DNA of 64,000 nt. Origin: Prevotellaceae bacterium. GTDB taxonomy: Bacteria; Bacteroidota; Bacteroidia; Bacteroidales; UBA932. The stretch spans positions 1 to 64,000 of the forward strand of contig JAIRNF010000010.1 in NCBI GenBank assembly GCA_031258195.1, written 5' to 3'. A program made the position numbers and the translations under genes. The notes beneath the pieces are model-generated. The model searched no databases and had not been told where the DNA came from. It saw only the letters and a list, made by a program, of their open reading frames with translations. This document shows, piece by piece, positions 53,688 through 62,330 of the stretch (the stretch's first letter is position 1; each line of letters begins with the position of its first letter).

Positions 53688-54170
53688 TTACTTATAATCG
53701 TCTAAATCAAAGCTTAAAGGTAGAAGATCTTTGATACTATTAACTGCCTGAATATGATCTGTGCTTCCCATAATTACTTTGATTGATTTACCGAAGCGTT
53801 GTTCGTTTTCCAGCAGCGATTGACGGCAGCTACCGCAAGGATAGATAGGCTTACTATTTAATATTCCGTTAATAGACGAGCTAACAGCTAAGGCAATAAT
53901 AGCAACATTGGGATATTGAGCGTTGGCGTAGAACATGGCAACGCGTTCGGCGCATAAGCCTGACGGTGATGCCGAATTTTCTTGATTGCTTCCGCGGATA
54001 ATTTCACCGTTTTCTAAAAGAATCGCAACACCTACATTGAAGTTAGAATAAGGTGCGTACGATGTGCGGGTGGCTTCTTCTGATTTTTGCAACAGCTGTT
54101 GTTCATCAGCCGGTAGCTCCGACTTATTAGCGTATTCTTTTACCTTAACTCTTATCTCGTATTCTTTCAT
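53688..54170 (-). CDS. cdd: Cytidine deaminase
   Basis: The enzyme converts cytidine and deoxycytidine to uridine forms in pyrimidine salvage. The 160-residue protein is the small tetrameric, single-domain type. The zinc motif is intact: SPSGLCAERVAMF (Cys plus catalytic Glu) and PIYPCGSCRQSLLE (PCxxC). SYAPYSNFNVGVAI is the usual substrate-side segment. It is divergent from the LysM gene; a good promoter lies upstream. Confidence 0.95.
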   Translation of the reverse strand: MKEYEIRVKVKEYANKSELPADEQQLLQKSEEATRTSYAPYSNFNVGVAILLENGEIIRGSNQENSASPSGLCAERVAMFYANAQYPNVAIIALAVSSSINGILNSKPIYPCGSCRQSLLENEQRFGKSIKVIMGSTDHIQAVNSIKDLLPLSFDLDDYK

Positions 54171-54227
54171 TGCTTTTTTGTTAGCTCAGTATTAGCGCGG
54201 TATAAATCGCATAGCCTAATGGTATTA

Positions 54228-54258
54228 CAAATTTACCGTTTATTACTATAAACACCAA
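54228..54258 (-). promoter_or_regulatory. Promoter of cdd
   Basis: On the minus strand TTG (54258-54256), a 20-base spacer and TAAATTTG (54235-54228) match the Bacteroidota consensus. The leader is about 60 bases. Confidence 0.6.
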
Positions 54259-54309
54259 ATTGTGCTTAAAGCTCAGCCATTAGCGATATTTTACAACAAA
54301 TAAAAATGT

Positions 54310-54317
54310 TACTTTTG
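54310..54317 (+). promoter_or_regulatory. -7 box of the LysM glucosaminidase gene
   Basis: TACTTTTG (TAnnTTTG), 18 bases before the ATG at 54336; no clear TTG at -33. Confidence 0.45.
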
Positions 54318-54335
54318 CAACAAACTGTATGATAC

Positions 54336-55301
54336 ATGAAAATTCGTATTTCGTTTTTTATACTGAGCCTTTTTGCTGTACTTCCCTTTACAGTGAATGC
54401 GCAGCGATATGCAGCAAGAACAGAATATATAGAGAAGTATAAAGATATAGCCATAAGAGAAATGAAAGATTATGGCATACCGGCCAGCATTACGCTGGCG
54501 CAAGCATGCCTTGAATCGGGTGATGGAAAGAGCCGCTTAGCAAAGGAGGCGAATAACCATTTTGGTATAAAGTGCCATAATGATTGGACAGGAAAAAAAA
54601 TATATCACGATGATGATGCAAAAGGAGAGTGTTTTCGTGTATATTCACATGCCGAAGAGTCGTTTAAAGATCACTCTGTTTTCTTAAAATATAGACAGCG
54701 TTATGCTTCTCTTTTCGACTTAAATCCGAAGGATTATAAGGCGTGGGCGCATGGTTTAAAGAAAGCGGGCTATGCAACTAACCCGCAGTACGCGCAAATA
54801 CTTATAAAAATCATAGAGGAATACGAGCTATATAAGTATGATGGCGAAGTGCCCAGATCGGAAATAAAGCTTGATACACCTCGTCAAACTGTTGAGACAA
54901 AAACCGGAGTAGTAGATATTGATAACTTTGTAGTAAAGTTCGGGCGCGAGGTATATACCAACAATGGTATTAAGTTTATTCTTGCAAAACGCCAGGATAC
55001 CTATTCACGCATAGCCGACGAGTTTGGGCTAACACGTCAGAAGCTTATGGCGTACAACGATCTTGATGATAATGCTACTATTAAAGAAGGCGACGTAATA
55101 TTTGTACAACGCAAGAAAGGTAAGGCGTCTAGGCGTTATCCCGTTCATATTGTTGAAGCGGGAGAAACAATGCATAGCATCTCTCAGCTATATGGTATTA
55201 AGCTAAGTACTTTGTATAAAAAGAACCGTATGGACATGAGCAGAGGCGAGCAACCGGTATCGGGGCAAGAGCTATACTTACGTAAGACAATGAAAAGGTA
55301 A
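54336..55301 (+). CDS. Secreted glucosaminidase with two LysM domains
   Basis: A peptidoglycan hydrolase. The 321-residue protein has a signal peptide (MKIRISFFILSLFAVLPFTVNAQ), a glucosaminidase (GH73-like) domain at residues ~25-165 with TLAQACLESGDGKSRLAKEA (catalytic Glu), NHFGIKCH and YSHAEESFKDHSVFL, then two LysM domains near 210-255 and 270-318 (FILAKRQDTYSRIADEFGL; HIVEAGETMHSISQLYG) that bind peptidoglycan. It probably trims the wall in growth or separation. It lies 29 bases before xerD. Confidence 0.92.
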   Translation: MKIRISFFILSLFAVLPFTVNAQRYAARTEYIEKYKDIAIREMKDYGIPASITLAQACLESGDGKSRLAKEANNHFGIKCHNDWTGKKIYHDDDAKGECFRVYSHAEESFKDHSVFLKYRQRYASLFDLNPKDYKAWAHGLKKAGYATNPQYAQILIKIIEEYELYKYDGEVPRSEIKLDTPRQTVETKTGVVDIDNFVVKFGREVYTNNGIKFILAKRQDTYSRIADEFGLTRQKLMAYNDLDDNATIKEGDVIFVQRKKGKASRRYPVHIVEAGETMHSISQLYGIKLSTLYKKNRMDMSRGEQPVSGQELYLRKTMKR

Positions 55302-55330
55302 TATTACCAATGCTAATATAGTGGATAAGC

Positions 55331-56227
55331 ATGTCGTGGGATGATAGCGTAGCCGATTTTATCGTTCACCTCAGGGTGGAGAAATCGCTATCTAGCAATA
55401 GTATTGAGGCATACGGCGAAGATGTAAGGAAGCTACGAACATATATGGAACAGCTAGGGTTCTACTCTCCTAAAGAGGTAGAGCCTTCTCATATAGAAAA
55501 TTTCTTGGCTCACTTATATGATTTGGGACTTGGAAAAACTTCTCAAGCTCGTATTTTAAGTGGCATTACAACTTTTTTCAGGTACCTTATGCTCGAAGAT
55601 GAGATAGAGAAAAACCCTACGGAGCTAGTTGAAGGACCTAAGATAAGCCGTAAGCTGCCAGAAGTGCTTACGCCCGAAGAAATAGATCGGCTAATTGGCG
55701 CGATAGACTTAAGCAAACCCGATGGACATCGTAATAAAGCTATCCTCGAAACCTTGTACAGCTGTGGTCTTCGGGTTTCGGAGCTGGTTAACCTTGAGCT
55801 GTCTAATCTTTATTTTAACGATGAATTTATTCGGGTAATAGGTAAAGGAAATAAAGAGCGTCTTATACCTATTGGTAGTAAAGCCATAAAAGCAATACGG
55901 CTATACCTTTCAGTAAGAACAACACAACGTGTAAATCGAGAATTTGAGAATATTGTATTCCTTAATAGAAGAGGTGATCAGCTTACACGAGCGATGGTAT
56001 TTACTATCATTAAGCGGTTGGCAAAAGCTACTGGACTAGAGAAAAATATCAGTCCGCACAGCTTTCGTCATTCGTTTGCAACACACCTCATTTCTAATGG
56101 CGCAGATCTTCGGGCAGTGCAACAAATGTTGGGTCACGAATCAATACTTACAACCGAAATATACACACATTTAGATAGAAAACATTTATCAGAAGCTATT
56201 ATTCGGTATCACCCCCGTGCTAAATAG
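55331..56227 (+). CDS. xerD: Tyrosine recombinase XerD
   Basis: XerD and XerC resolve chromosome dimers at dif near the end of replication. The 298-residue protein has an N-terminal core-binding domain (VADFIVHLRVEKSLSSNSIEAY) and a catalytic domain with the full set: Arg in CGLRVSELVNL, Lys in IGKGNKERLIPI, HSFRHSFATHL (H-x-x-R), His in MLGHESILTT and the Tyr nucleophile in EIYTHLDR. No mobile-element genes lie nearby, so it is a housekeeping copy. It follows the LysM gene on the same strand; a 324-base gap follows. Confidence 0.95.
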   Translation: MSWDDSVADFIVHLRVEKSLSSNSIEAYGEDVRKLRTYMEQLGFYSPKEVEPSHIENFLAHLYDLGLGKTSQARILSGITTFFRYLMLEDEIEKNPTELVEGPKISRKLPEVLTPEEIDRLIGAIDLSKPDGHRNKAILETLYSCGLRVSELVNLELSNLYFNDEFIRVIGKGNKERLIPIGSKAIKAIRLYLSVRTTQRVNREFENIVFLNRRGDQLTRAMVFTIIKRLAKATGLEKNISPHSFRHSFATHLISNGADLRAVQQMLGHESILTTEIYTHLDRKHLSEAIIRYHPRAK

Positions 56228-56360
56228 CTGTAATTTATAGCTAAAATATGTTTGGCGTAAGGCTGATTTAAGTTCTTCTTTAGGCAATTTATAAGACTTT
56301 CATTGTCAACAGGCTTGTATTTACTTCGCTGTTTTTAGAAAATTAGTTCTAATCTTTTTG

Positions 56361-56368
56361 TATTTTTG
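56361..56368 (+). promoter_or_regulatory. Candidate -7 box of nagB
   Basis: TATTTTTG (TAnnTTTG), about 190 bases before the nagB ATG; the long leader holds two tiny ORFs. Confidence 0.35.
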
Positions 56369-56399
56369 TTTGTTACTACATATGGTTGTTTTTGTTGTT

Positions 56400-56444
56400 A
56401 TGAAAAGGAATTTTTGCGGATTATTCTTAACAAACAAAAAATGA
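56400..56444 (+). other. Tiny leader ORF (14 residues) upstream of nagB
   Basis: ATG at 56400, peptide MKRNFCGLFLTNKK, stop TGA overlapping the next tiny ORF's ATG as ATGA (56441-56444). Coding status unproven. Confidence 0.2.
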
Positions 56445-56527
56445 AAAATAAACAGAGTAAGGCTTATAGTTGTTATATGGTTTGTTTAGGAGGGAGAAAG
56501 ATGAAAGTGCTAACAAATCGAAGCTAG
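56441..56527 (+). other. Second tiny leader ORF (28 residues) upstream of nagB
   Basis: ATG at 56441, stop TAG at 56525-56527. An internal ATG has a strong Shine-Dalgarno (AGGAGGG, 6-7 bases upstream) giving an 8-residue alternative, MKVLTNRS. Both end 24 bases before nagB. Possible translational control of nagB; not proven. Confidence 0.2.
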
Positions 56528-56551
56528 TTTAATTTTTAATATTAATATATT

Positions 56552-58483
56552 ATGATTACCAATGTTCAGGAACAAGGAACTCCCGAATTTTACAAACGGT
56601 TTGAGAAAATTCCTGTAAATATTTTTTCAGATGCAAGCGACGCATCTAGGCTCGTCGCTAAAGAAATCGCTCTAATTATTAGAGAAAAGCAAGCTCAAGG
56701 CGAACCGTGCGTATTAGGTTTACCTGCAGGTTCGACACCTATTGAGGTATATAACGAGTTAGTTCGATTACATAGAGAAGAAGGCTTGAGCTTTCAGAAT
56801 GTTATAACATTTAATACGGATGAGTTTTACCCAATTCATCCTAATGCTTTGCAGAGCCACTATCGCTATATGCACGAGTATCTCTTCGATTTAGTTGATA
56901 TTAAGCCGGAGAATATACATTTATTAGAGGGTTCTTTACCCAAAGATCAAATTCCGGAATTTTGCCGTAAGTACGAGGAAGCAATAAGCTCATACGGTGG
57001 TGTGGATTTTGGTTTATTAGGCGTTGATGGGGCAGGGCAGATCGGCGCAAACGAGCCGGGTTCGTCTATTAACTCTACTACTCGTCTTATCTCGCTTGAT
57101 TATTCTACACGTGTTGGAAGTGCCAGTGAGTTTTACGGAGAAAGTAACGTGCCATTCTACTCGCTAACGGTAGGTATTGGTACTATTATGAAAGCCCGCC
57201 GACTCGTGCTGATGGCGTGGGGTGAATCGAAGGCAAAAATTATTCGTAAGCTGGTAGAAGATAATGCAACCGAAATGGTTCCGGCATCTTGCCTGCAAAA
57301 ACATCCGAATGCGGATATAGTTGTTGACGATGCTGCTTCAGCAGAGCTTACCCGTATAAAAACGCCTTGGCTTATTGTTGATTGCGAATGGGACGATAAG
57401 CTAATTCGTCGTGGTGTATTCTGGTTATGTAATAAGCTGAACAAGCCAATACTTAAGCTTACAGACCGAGACTACAACGACAATGGTATGAACGACCTTA
57501 TTACAGAAAAAGGTCCTGCAAGTGCTATAAATATTAAGGTATTTAACGATTTGCAGCATACTATTACTGGATGGCCCGGCGGTAAACCAAATGCGGATGA
57601 TAGCACTCGTCCCGAAAGAGCGAAACCTTTCCCTAAACGGGTGGTAGTATTTAGCCCGCACCCTGATGATGATGTAATTTCTATGGGTGGTACGCTTGCC
57701 CGTCTATCACAGCATGGACATGAGGTGCATGTCGTTTATCAGGTGTCTGGAAATATTGCTGTATTTGATGACGACGCGCTTCGTTTTCTCGATTTTGTTC
57801 GCGGATATAGTCGTATATATAATACTATTATAGAGAAGAGCGATGAAATTTACCAGCAGGCAAAAAAGGCTATGGACGAAAAGAAGCCGGGAGAAATAGA
57901 TCCTTACGAAATACAACAAGTAAAAGGCGCGGTTCGTCGTGGAGAAGCCTTGGCGGCTTGTCGCTTTATCAATATTCCGGAAGAACGTACACATTTTCTT
58001 GATATGCCTTTCTACGAAACAGGCGCGGTTAAGAAAAAACCTATCGGTACTGAAGATGTTAAAATCATTAAAGATTTGCTTCAAAAAATTGAGCCTCATC
58101 AGATATATGCGGCGGGCGATTTGTCGGATCCTCATGGTACACACCGAGTATGTTTCCAAGCAATTATTGCCGCTTTAAAAGAGCTGAAAGACGAGTCTTG
58201 GATAAAAGATTGCCGTGTATGGATGTATCGTGGTGCTTGGCAAGAGTGGGATGTAGCAGATGCGGAAATGGCTGTTCCGTTAAGTCCGGAAGAAGCAATG
58301 ATTAAGCGCGCGGCTATCTTTAAGCATCAATCGCAAAAGGATAGACCGTTGTTCCCCGGTACCGATCCTCGTGAGTTCTGGCAACGTGCCGAAGATCGAA
58401 ATAAAGCTACAGCTGCTATGTACGATAAGTTGGGAATGGCAGAGTACCAAGCAATGGAGCTGTTTGTTCAATATAAGTTTTAA
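56552..58483 (+). CDS. nagB: NagB-like protein fused to a PIG-L deacetylase domain
   Basis: The 643-residue protein joins an N-terminal glucosamine-6-phosphate deaminase-like (NagB) domain (residues ~20-270) to a C-terminal PIG-L/LmbE deacetylase-like domain (~380-640). The NagB part has FNTDEFYPI (Asp90) and ANEPGSSIN (Glu168) but GAGQIGANEPG where E. coli NagB has DGHIAFNEP: the catalytic Asp and His are Ala161 and Gln163. This pattern suggests altered activity. The PIG-L part has the zinc motif SPHPDDDVISMGG and a later DPHGTHRVCF. Next to a sugar transporter, it probably acts on an amino sugar. The usual annotation is glucosamine-6-phosphate deaminase, but I do not think that activity is secure. 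Confidence 0.9.
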   Translation: MITNVQEQGTPEFYKRFEKIPVNIFSDASDASRLVAKEIALIIREKQAQGEPCVLGLPAGSTPIEVYNELVRLHREEGLSFQNVITFNTDEFYPIHPNALQSHYRYMHEYLFDLVDIKPENIHLLEGSLPKDQIPEFCRKYEEAISSYGGVDFGLLGVDGAGQIGANEPGSSINSTTRLISLDYSTRVGSASEFYGESNVPFYSLTVGIGTIMKARRLVLMAWGESKAKIIRKLVEDNATEMVPASCLQKHPNADIVVDDAASAELTRIKTPWLIVDCEWDDKLIRRGVFWLCNKLNKPILKLTDRDYNDNGMNDLITEKGPASAINIKVFNDLQHTITGWPGGKPNADDSTRPERAKPFPKRVVVFSPHPDDDVISMGGTLARLSQHGHEVHVVYQVSGNIAVFDDDALRFLDFVRGYSRIYNTIIEKSDEIYQQAKKAMDEKKPGEIDPYEIQQVKGAVRRGEALAACRFINIPEERTHFLDMPFYETGAVKKKPIGTEDVKIIKDLLQKIEPHQIYAAGDLSDPHGTHRVCFQAIIAALKELKDESWIKDCRVWMYRGAWQEWDVADAEMAVPLSPEEAMIKRAAIFKHQSQKDRPLFPGTDPREFWQRAEDRNKATAAMYDKLGMAEYQAMELFVQYKF

Positions 58484-58490
58484 GTAAAAT

Positions 58491-58528
58491 GCAATACACA
58501 ATATGGAAGAATGCCTGTTGTGTATTGC
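58491..58528 (+). terminator. Terminator after nagB
   Basis: GCAATACACAA (58491-58501) / TTGTGTATTGC (58518-58528) is an 11-bp stem followed by TTTATTATA. Confidence 0.8.
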
Positions 58529-58577
58529 TTTATTATACCGAATGAGTTTAAATTAGTCTAAACTAAAATTACAAACC

Positions 58578-60041
58578 ATGAACACTAAACCACAAAAGAA
58601 CTACACAGTGCCAATAATAATGATGATATTATTATTTGGTATGATTTCGTTTGTTACTAACCTGGCGGCTCCTATGGGGGTTGTGGTCAAGGGGCAGTTC
58701 CAAGCTTCTAACTTCTTAGGCATGCTTGGTAATTTTGCCAATTTTATTGCCTATGCCGTTATGGGAATTCCGGCAGGTAAGCTATTGGAGAAAATAGGTT
58801 ATAAAAAAACATCCTTGCTTGCAATTGTAGTCGGTTTTGTGGGAGTAGGTATTCAGTTCCTATCCGGTGTAGCCGCTAGCTTCTTTGTTTATTTAATGGG
58901 TGCATTTGTTGCAGGTTTCTCTATGTGTATGCTGAATACCGTAGTTAACCCTATGCTTAACACCTTAGGCGGTGGTGGAAAGAAGGGTAATCAACTTATT
59001 CAGATCGGAGGTTCTTTCAACTCATTAATGGGTACATCTGTTCCTATTCTAGTGGGTATGCTCGTCGGAGAAGTAACAAAAGATACTGCTATTTCTGACG
59101 TAAACCCTGTAATGTTTATTGCTATGGGAATCTTTGCATTGGTGGGCATTGTACTATATTTTGTAAATATTCCAGAACCTCATATCGTAAAGAAAGAAAA
59201 AGAAGTAGTAAAAGAAAAATCGAAGTACAGCGCATGGTCGTTCCGCCATTTTGTATTGGGCGCTATTGGTATCTTTATTTATGTGGGTGTTGAAGTTGGT
59301 ATCCCCGGAACGGCAAACTTTTATATGACAGCTTATACAGTTAAGCAAGCAGACGGAATAGCCGCTGAATATGAGAGGCAGCAAGTTGATGCCTCATACT
59401 TAAACGCATTAAAAGTTATGGACGAGCAAAATAGCGGAGTAGAAGGTTACGAATCTAAAGTCTTGGAAGAAGATTCGTATAAGTTAGCCAAAAAAATAAT
59501 AGCCGGAGACACTAGGCCCGGATTAGGTATGAAGGCTTCTATTGCCGGTGTAATAGTTGGTCTATACTGGATATTAATGCTTGTGGGGCGTTTAGTAGGA
59601 GCAGGTCTTGCTGCGAAATTCTCAAGTAAGGGTATGCTAGCCTTTGCCTCTTCTTTGGGATGTATCTTTATTTTATTAGGAATCTTTCTACCGTTATCTA
59701 CCGAAGGTGTTAATATTACCGGATTAATAGGAGCGGATGAAACCGTTGTCATACCACTTAACATTATGTTCTTTATACTATGTGGTCTTTGTACCTCTGT
59801 TATGTGGGGTGGTATATTCAATCTTGCGGTTGAAGGACTTGGAAAATATGTTGCTGCGGCATCCGGTATCTTTATGATGATGGTTTGCGGCGGAGGAATT
59901 CTTCCGTTAATCCAGAGCGCTGTTGCTGATGTTGCGGGTTATCTTACCTCTTATTGGATTCCATTCTTAGGATTAGTTTACCTGTTATTCTATGCATTCG
60001 TTGGCAGTAAGAATGTAAGCAAACATATTTCTGTAGCATAG
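58578..60041 (+). CDS. MFS sugar transporter
   Basis: The 487-residue membrane protein has about 12 hydrophobic segments and MFS signs: AYAVMGIPAGKLLEKIGYKK (the loop 2-3 G-x-x-x-D/E-R-x-G-x-K-like motif), MLNTVVNPMLNTLGGGGKKG and a second-half GRLVGAGLAAKFS. It resembles the FucP/sugar-proton family in plan. Next to NagB-PIG-L, an amino sugar substrate is plausible, but this is inference. A cytoplasmic loop of about 60 residues (~250-310, rich in charged residues) is longer than usual. A terminator follows. Confidence 0.88.
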   Translation: MNTKPQKNYTVPIIMMILLFGMISFVTNLAAPMGVVVKGQFQASNFLGMLGNFANFIAYAVMGIPAGKLLEKIGYKKTSLLAIVVGFVGVGIQFLSGVAASFFVYLMGAFVAGFSMCMLNTVVNPMLNTLGGGGKKGNQLIQIGGSFNSLMGTSVPILVGMLVGEVTKDTAISDVNPVMFIAMGIFALVGIVLYFVNIPEPHIVKKEKEVVKEKSKYSAWSFRHFVLGAIGIFIYVGVEVGIPGTANFYMTAYTVKQADGIAAEYERQQVDASYLNALKVMDEQNSGVEGYESKVLEEDSYKLAKKIIAGDTRPGLGMKASIAGVIVGLYWILMLVGRLVGAGLAAKFSSKGMLAFASSLGCIFILLGIFLPLSTEGVNITGLIGADETVVIPLNIMFFILCGLCTSVMWGGIFNLAVEGLGKYVAAASGIFMMMVCGGGILPLIQSAVADVAGYLTSYWIPFLGLVYLLFYAFVGSKNVSKHISVA

Positions 60042-60062
60042 CTTATTTAAAAAATAGAATTG

Positions 60063-60088
60063 AAACCCCGAATAATTTCGGGGTTTTT
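60063..60088 (+). terminator. Terminator after the MFS gene
   Basis: AAACCCCGAA (60063-60072) / TTCGGGGTTT (60077-60086) with a TTTTTATTTA tail. Confidence 0.92.
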
Positions 60089-60134
60089 ATTTATCATAAT
60101 ATCACGCATATATGTTGCGATTAACACTCTTTAT

Positions 60135-60175
60135 ATCAGTATAATATATATACTGATGGGAGTTTTGTATCTTTG
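60135..60175 (+). promoter_or_regulatory. uvrB promoter with overlapping palindrome
   Basis: The -7 box TATCTTTG (60168-60175) is 45 bases before the uvrB ATG. Over the -33 region lies a perfect inverted repeat ATCAGTATA (60135-60143) / TATACTGAT (60149-60157). Placement fits a repressor operator. Confidence 0.5.
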
Positions 60176-60219
60176 TGAAAAAGAGAGAAAAAATAAAGTT
60201 TTCTCGATGTTTTAATAGA

Positions 60220-62241
60220 ATGGATTTCCGGCTTACAGCAGAATATAAACCCACAGGAGATCAACCGGAGGCAATTAACCAGCTGGTTGAAATGATTGGC
60301 GATGGAGAGCAGTACACAACCCTCTTAGGTGTAACCGGATCGGGTAAGACATTTACCATGGCAAATGTTATTGCGCGATTAAATCGTCCGGCGTTAATTT
60401 TGAGCCACAATAAAACGCTTGCGGCCCAATTATATGCAGAGTTTAAGGGCTTTTTTCCTCATAATGCCGTTGAGTACTTTGTGTCGTACTACGATTACTA
60501 TCAGCCGGAGGCATACTTACCTGTAACCGATACATACATAGAAAAAGACTTGCAGATTAATGATGAAATTGATAAGCTGCGACTCAGTACAACCTCCGCT
60601 TTGCTTTCTGGTAGAAGAGATGTTGTTGTTGTATCGTCGGTTTCGTGTTTGTACGGTATCGGTAATCCGGAAGATTTTCATGCTAATACCATTACTGTAA
60701 AAGTAGGACAGAAGCTAAGTCGTAATAAACTGCTATACGGTTTGGTTGATGCTTTATACTCTCGTAATGACATAGATTTTACTAAAGGTAAGTTTCGTGT
60801 GAAGGGCGATACCGTTGATGTATATGTCGCATATGGCGATTTTGCCTACCGCATAACCTTTTGGGGAAACGAGGTTGAGCGTATTGATATGTTCGACCCC
60901 GTTAGCAATAAGATGATGGATGCGCCGTTGGCAGTTACTATTTTCCCCGCAAGTATCTTTGTAACGCCAAAAGAAAGACAGCAGCAGGCAATGTTCCAGA
61001 TACAGCAGGATATGGAAGCGCAATGCGAGTTCTTTAAGAAATCGGGAAAACATCTTGAAGCAAAACGCTTGCGCCAGCGTGTGGAATACGATCTTGAGAT
61101 GATTAAGGAACTAGGCTACTGTTCGGGCATAGAGAATTACTCTCGCTATTTCGATGGACGCCCTGCAGGTTCTCGACCATTCTGTTTGCTGGATTATTTC
61201 CCAAACGATTTTCTTACAATTATTGACGAGAGTCACGTTACCATACCTCAGGTACGAGCTATGTATGGAGGTGACCGTTCGCGAAAGTTGAATTTGGTAG
61301 AGTATGGCTTCCGTCTTCCTGCGGCAATAGATAACAGACCGCTGAAGTTTGAAGAGTTCGAATCTATTATCGGGCAAGAAATGTTTGTTAGCGCAACACC
61401 TGCCGATTACGAGTTGGAAAAGACCGGCGGTGTTGTAGTTGAGCAACTTATTCGTCCAACCGGATTGCTAGATCCGGTTATAGATGTTCGTCCAACCGAA
61501 AACCAGATTGATAATCTAATTGAAGAGATAGATATACGAGTAGAAAAAGATGAGCGCGTATTGGTTACAACTCTTACCAAACGCATGGCAGAAGAGCTAG
61601 CTAAGTATCTTGAAAAGATTGAAATACGTTGTCGCTACATTCACTCTGATGTTGAAACTTTAGAGCGTGTGGAGATAATGGAAGGGTTGCGTAAAGGATC
61701 GTTTGACGTGCTAATAGGCGTAAATCTATTGCGTGAAGGACTCGACTTGCCCGAAGTATCCTTAGTCGCTATAATGGATGCTGATAAAGAGGGATTCTTG
61801 CGCTCAACACGTTCGCTTACACAAACGGCAGGACGTGCGGCGCGCCATCTGGAAGGACGCGTAATAATGTATGCTGATAAGATTACGCATTCGATGCGGG
61901 TGACAATTGATGAAACAAACCGTCGTCGCGAAAAGCAGCTGGCATATAATATTGAGCATAATATTACACCTCAGCAGATAGTTAAGAATACCCGTTCAAT
62001 CCTTACAGGCGAGAAGGTAAAACCGACAAAAGAGTATGGTTATATAGAGCCTGAGGGTATAGATATTGCGGCAGACCCAGTGGTTAAATACATGACTATA
62101 GGCGATCTGGACGAAGCGATAGAAAACGCTAAGCAGCAAATGGAAGAAGCCGCTAAAGCCCTTAGCTTTATTGATGCTGCGCGGTATAGAGACGAAATGT
62201 ATGCTTTACAAAAACAGCGAGATAAAAAATTAAAAAAATAA
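60220..62241 (+). CDS. uvrB: Excinuclease ABC subunit B (UvrB)
   Basis: UvrB is the damage-verifying helicase of nucleotide excision repair. Its 673 residues show Walker A GVTGSGKTFT, the beta-hairpin FVSYYDYYQPEAYLP, DESHVTIPQ, the ITRVEKDERVLVTTLTKRMAE-type helicase core, and a C-terminal UVR domain (EEAAKALSFIDAARYRDEMY) that binds UvrC. I use the ATG at 60220 (MDFRLTAEYKPTGDQPEAI); a GTG at 60175 is part of the promoter's -7 box. Confidence 0.96.
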   Translation: MDFRLTAEYKPTGDQPEAINQLVEMIGDGEQYTTLLGVTGSGKTFTMANVIARLNRPALILSHNKTLAAQLYAEFKGFFPHNAVEYFVSYYDYYQPEAYLPVTDTYIEKDLQINDEIDKLRLSTTSALLSGRRDVVVVSSVSCLYGIGNPEDFHANTITVKVGQKLSRNKLLYGLVDALYSRNDIDFTKGKFRVKGDTVDVYVAYGDFAYRITFWGNEVERIDMFDPVSNKMMDAPLAVTIFPASIFVTPKERQQQAMFQIQQDMEAQCEFFKKSGKHLEAKRLRQRVEYDLEMIKELGYCSGIENYSRYFDGRPAGSRPFCLLDYFPNDFLTIIDESHVTIPQVRAMYGGDRSRKLNLVEYGFRLPAAIDNRPLKFEEFESIIGQEMFVSATPADYELEKTGGVVVEQLIRPTGLLDPVIDVRPTENQIDNLIEEIDIRVEKDERVLVTTLTKRMAEELAKYLEKIEIRCRYIHSDVETLERVEIMEGLRKGSFDVLIGVNLLREGLDLPEVSLVAIMDADKEGFLRSTRSLTQTAGRAARHLEGRVIMYADKITHSMRVTIDETNRRREKQLAYNIEHNITPQQIVKNTRSILTGEKVKPTKEYGYIEPEGIDIAADPVVKYMTIGDLDEAIENAKQQMEEAAKALSFIDAARYRDEMYALQKQRDKKLKK

Positions 62242-62249
62242 ACTACCGT

Positions 62250-62310
62250 CATTTCGACCGAAGGGAGAAATCTACTGAATTATAGCAGATTTCTCCCTTC
62301 GGTCGAAATG
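62250..62310. repeat. REP-like palindromic element, perfect 24-bp arms
   Basis: Left arm 62250-62273 (CATTTCGACCGAAGGGAG...) and right arm 62287-62310 are inverse copies around a 13-base loop, the same plan as at 41795. It lies between convergent uvrB and the Fe-S gene and may terminate both. Confidence 0.9.
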
Positions 62311-62330
62311 TGATGTTTTACTTTTCTATC

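Noticed and set aside
55331..56227. XerD-like gene as a phage or island integrase
   Set aside because: Length, motifs and the housekeeping neighbours fit chromosomal XerD; no att site or phage genes lie nearby.
41795..62310. CRISPR-like repeats
   Set aside because: The repeats are widely spaced single palindromes with no spacer array and no cas genes.
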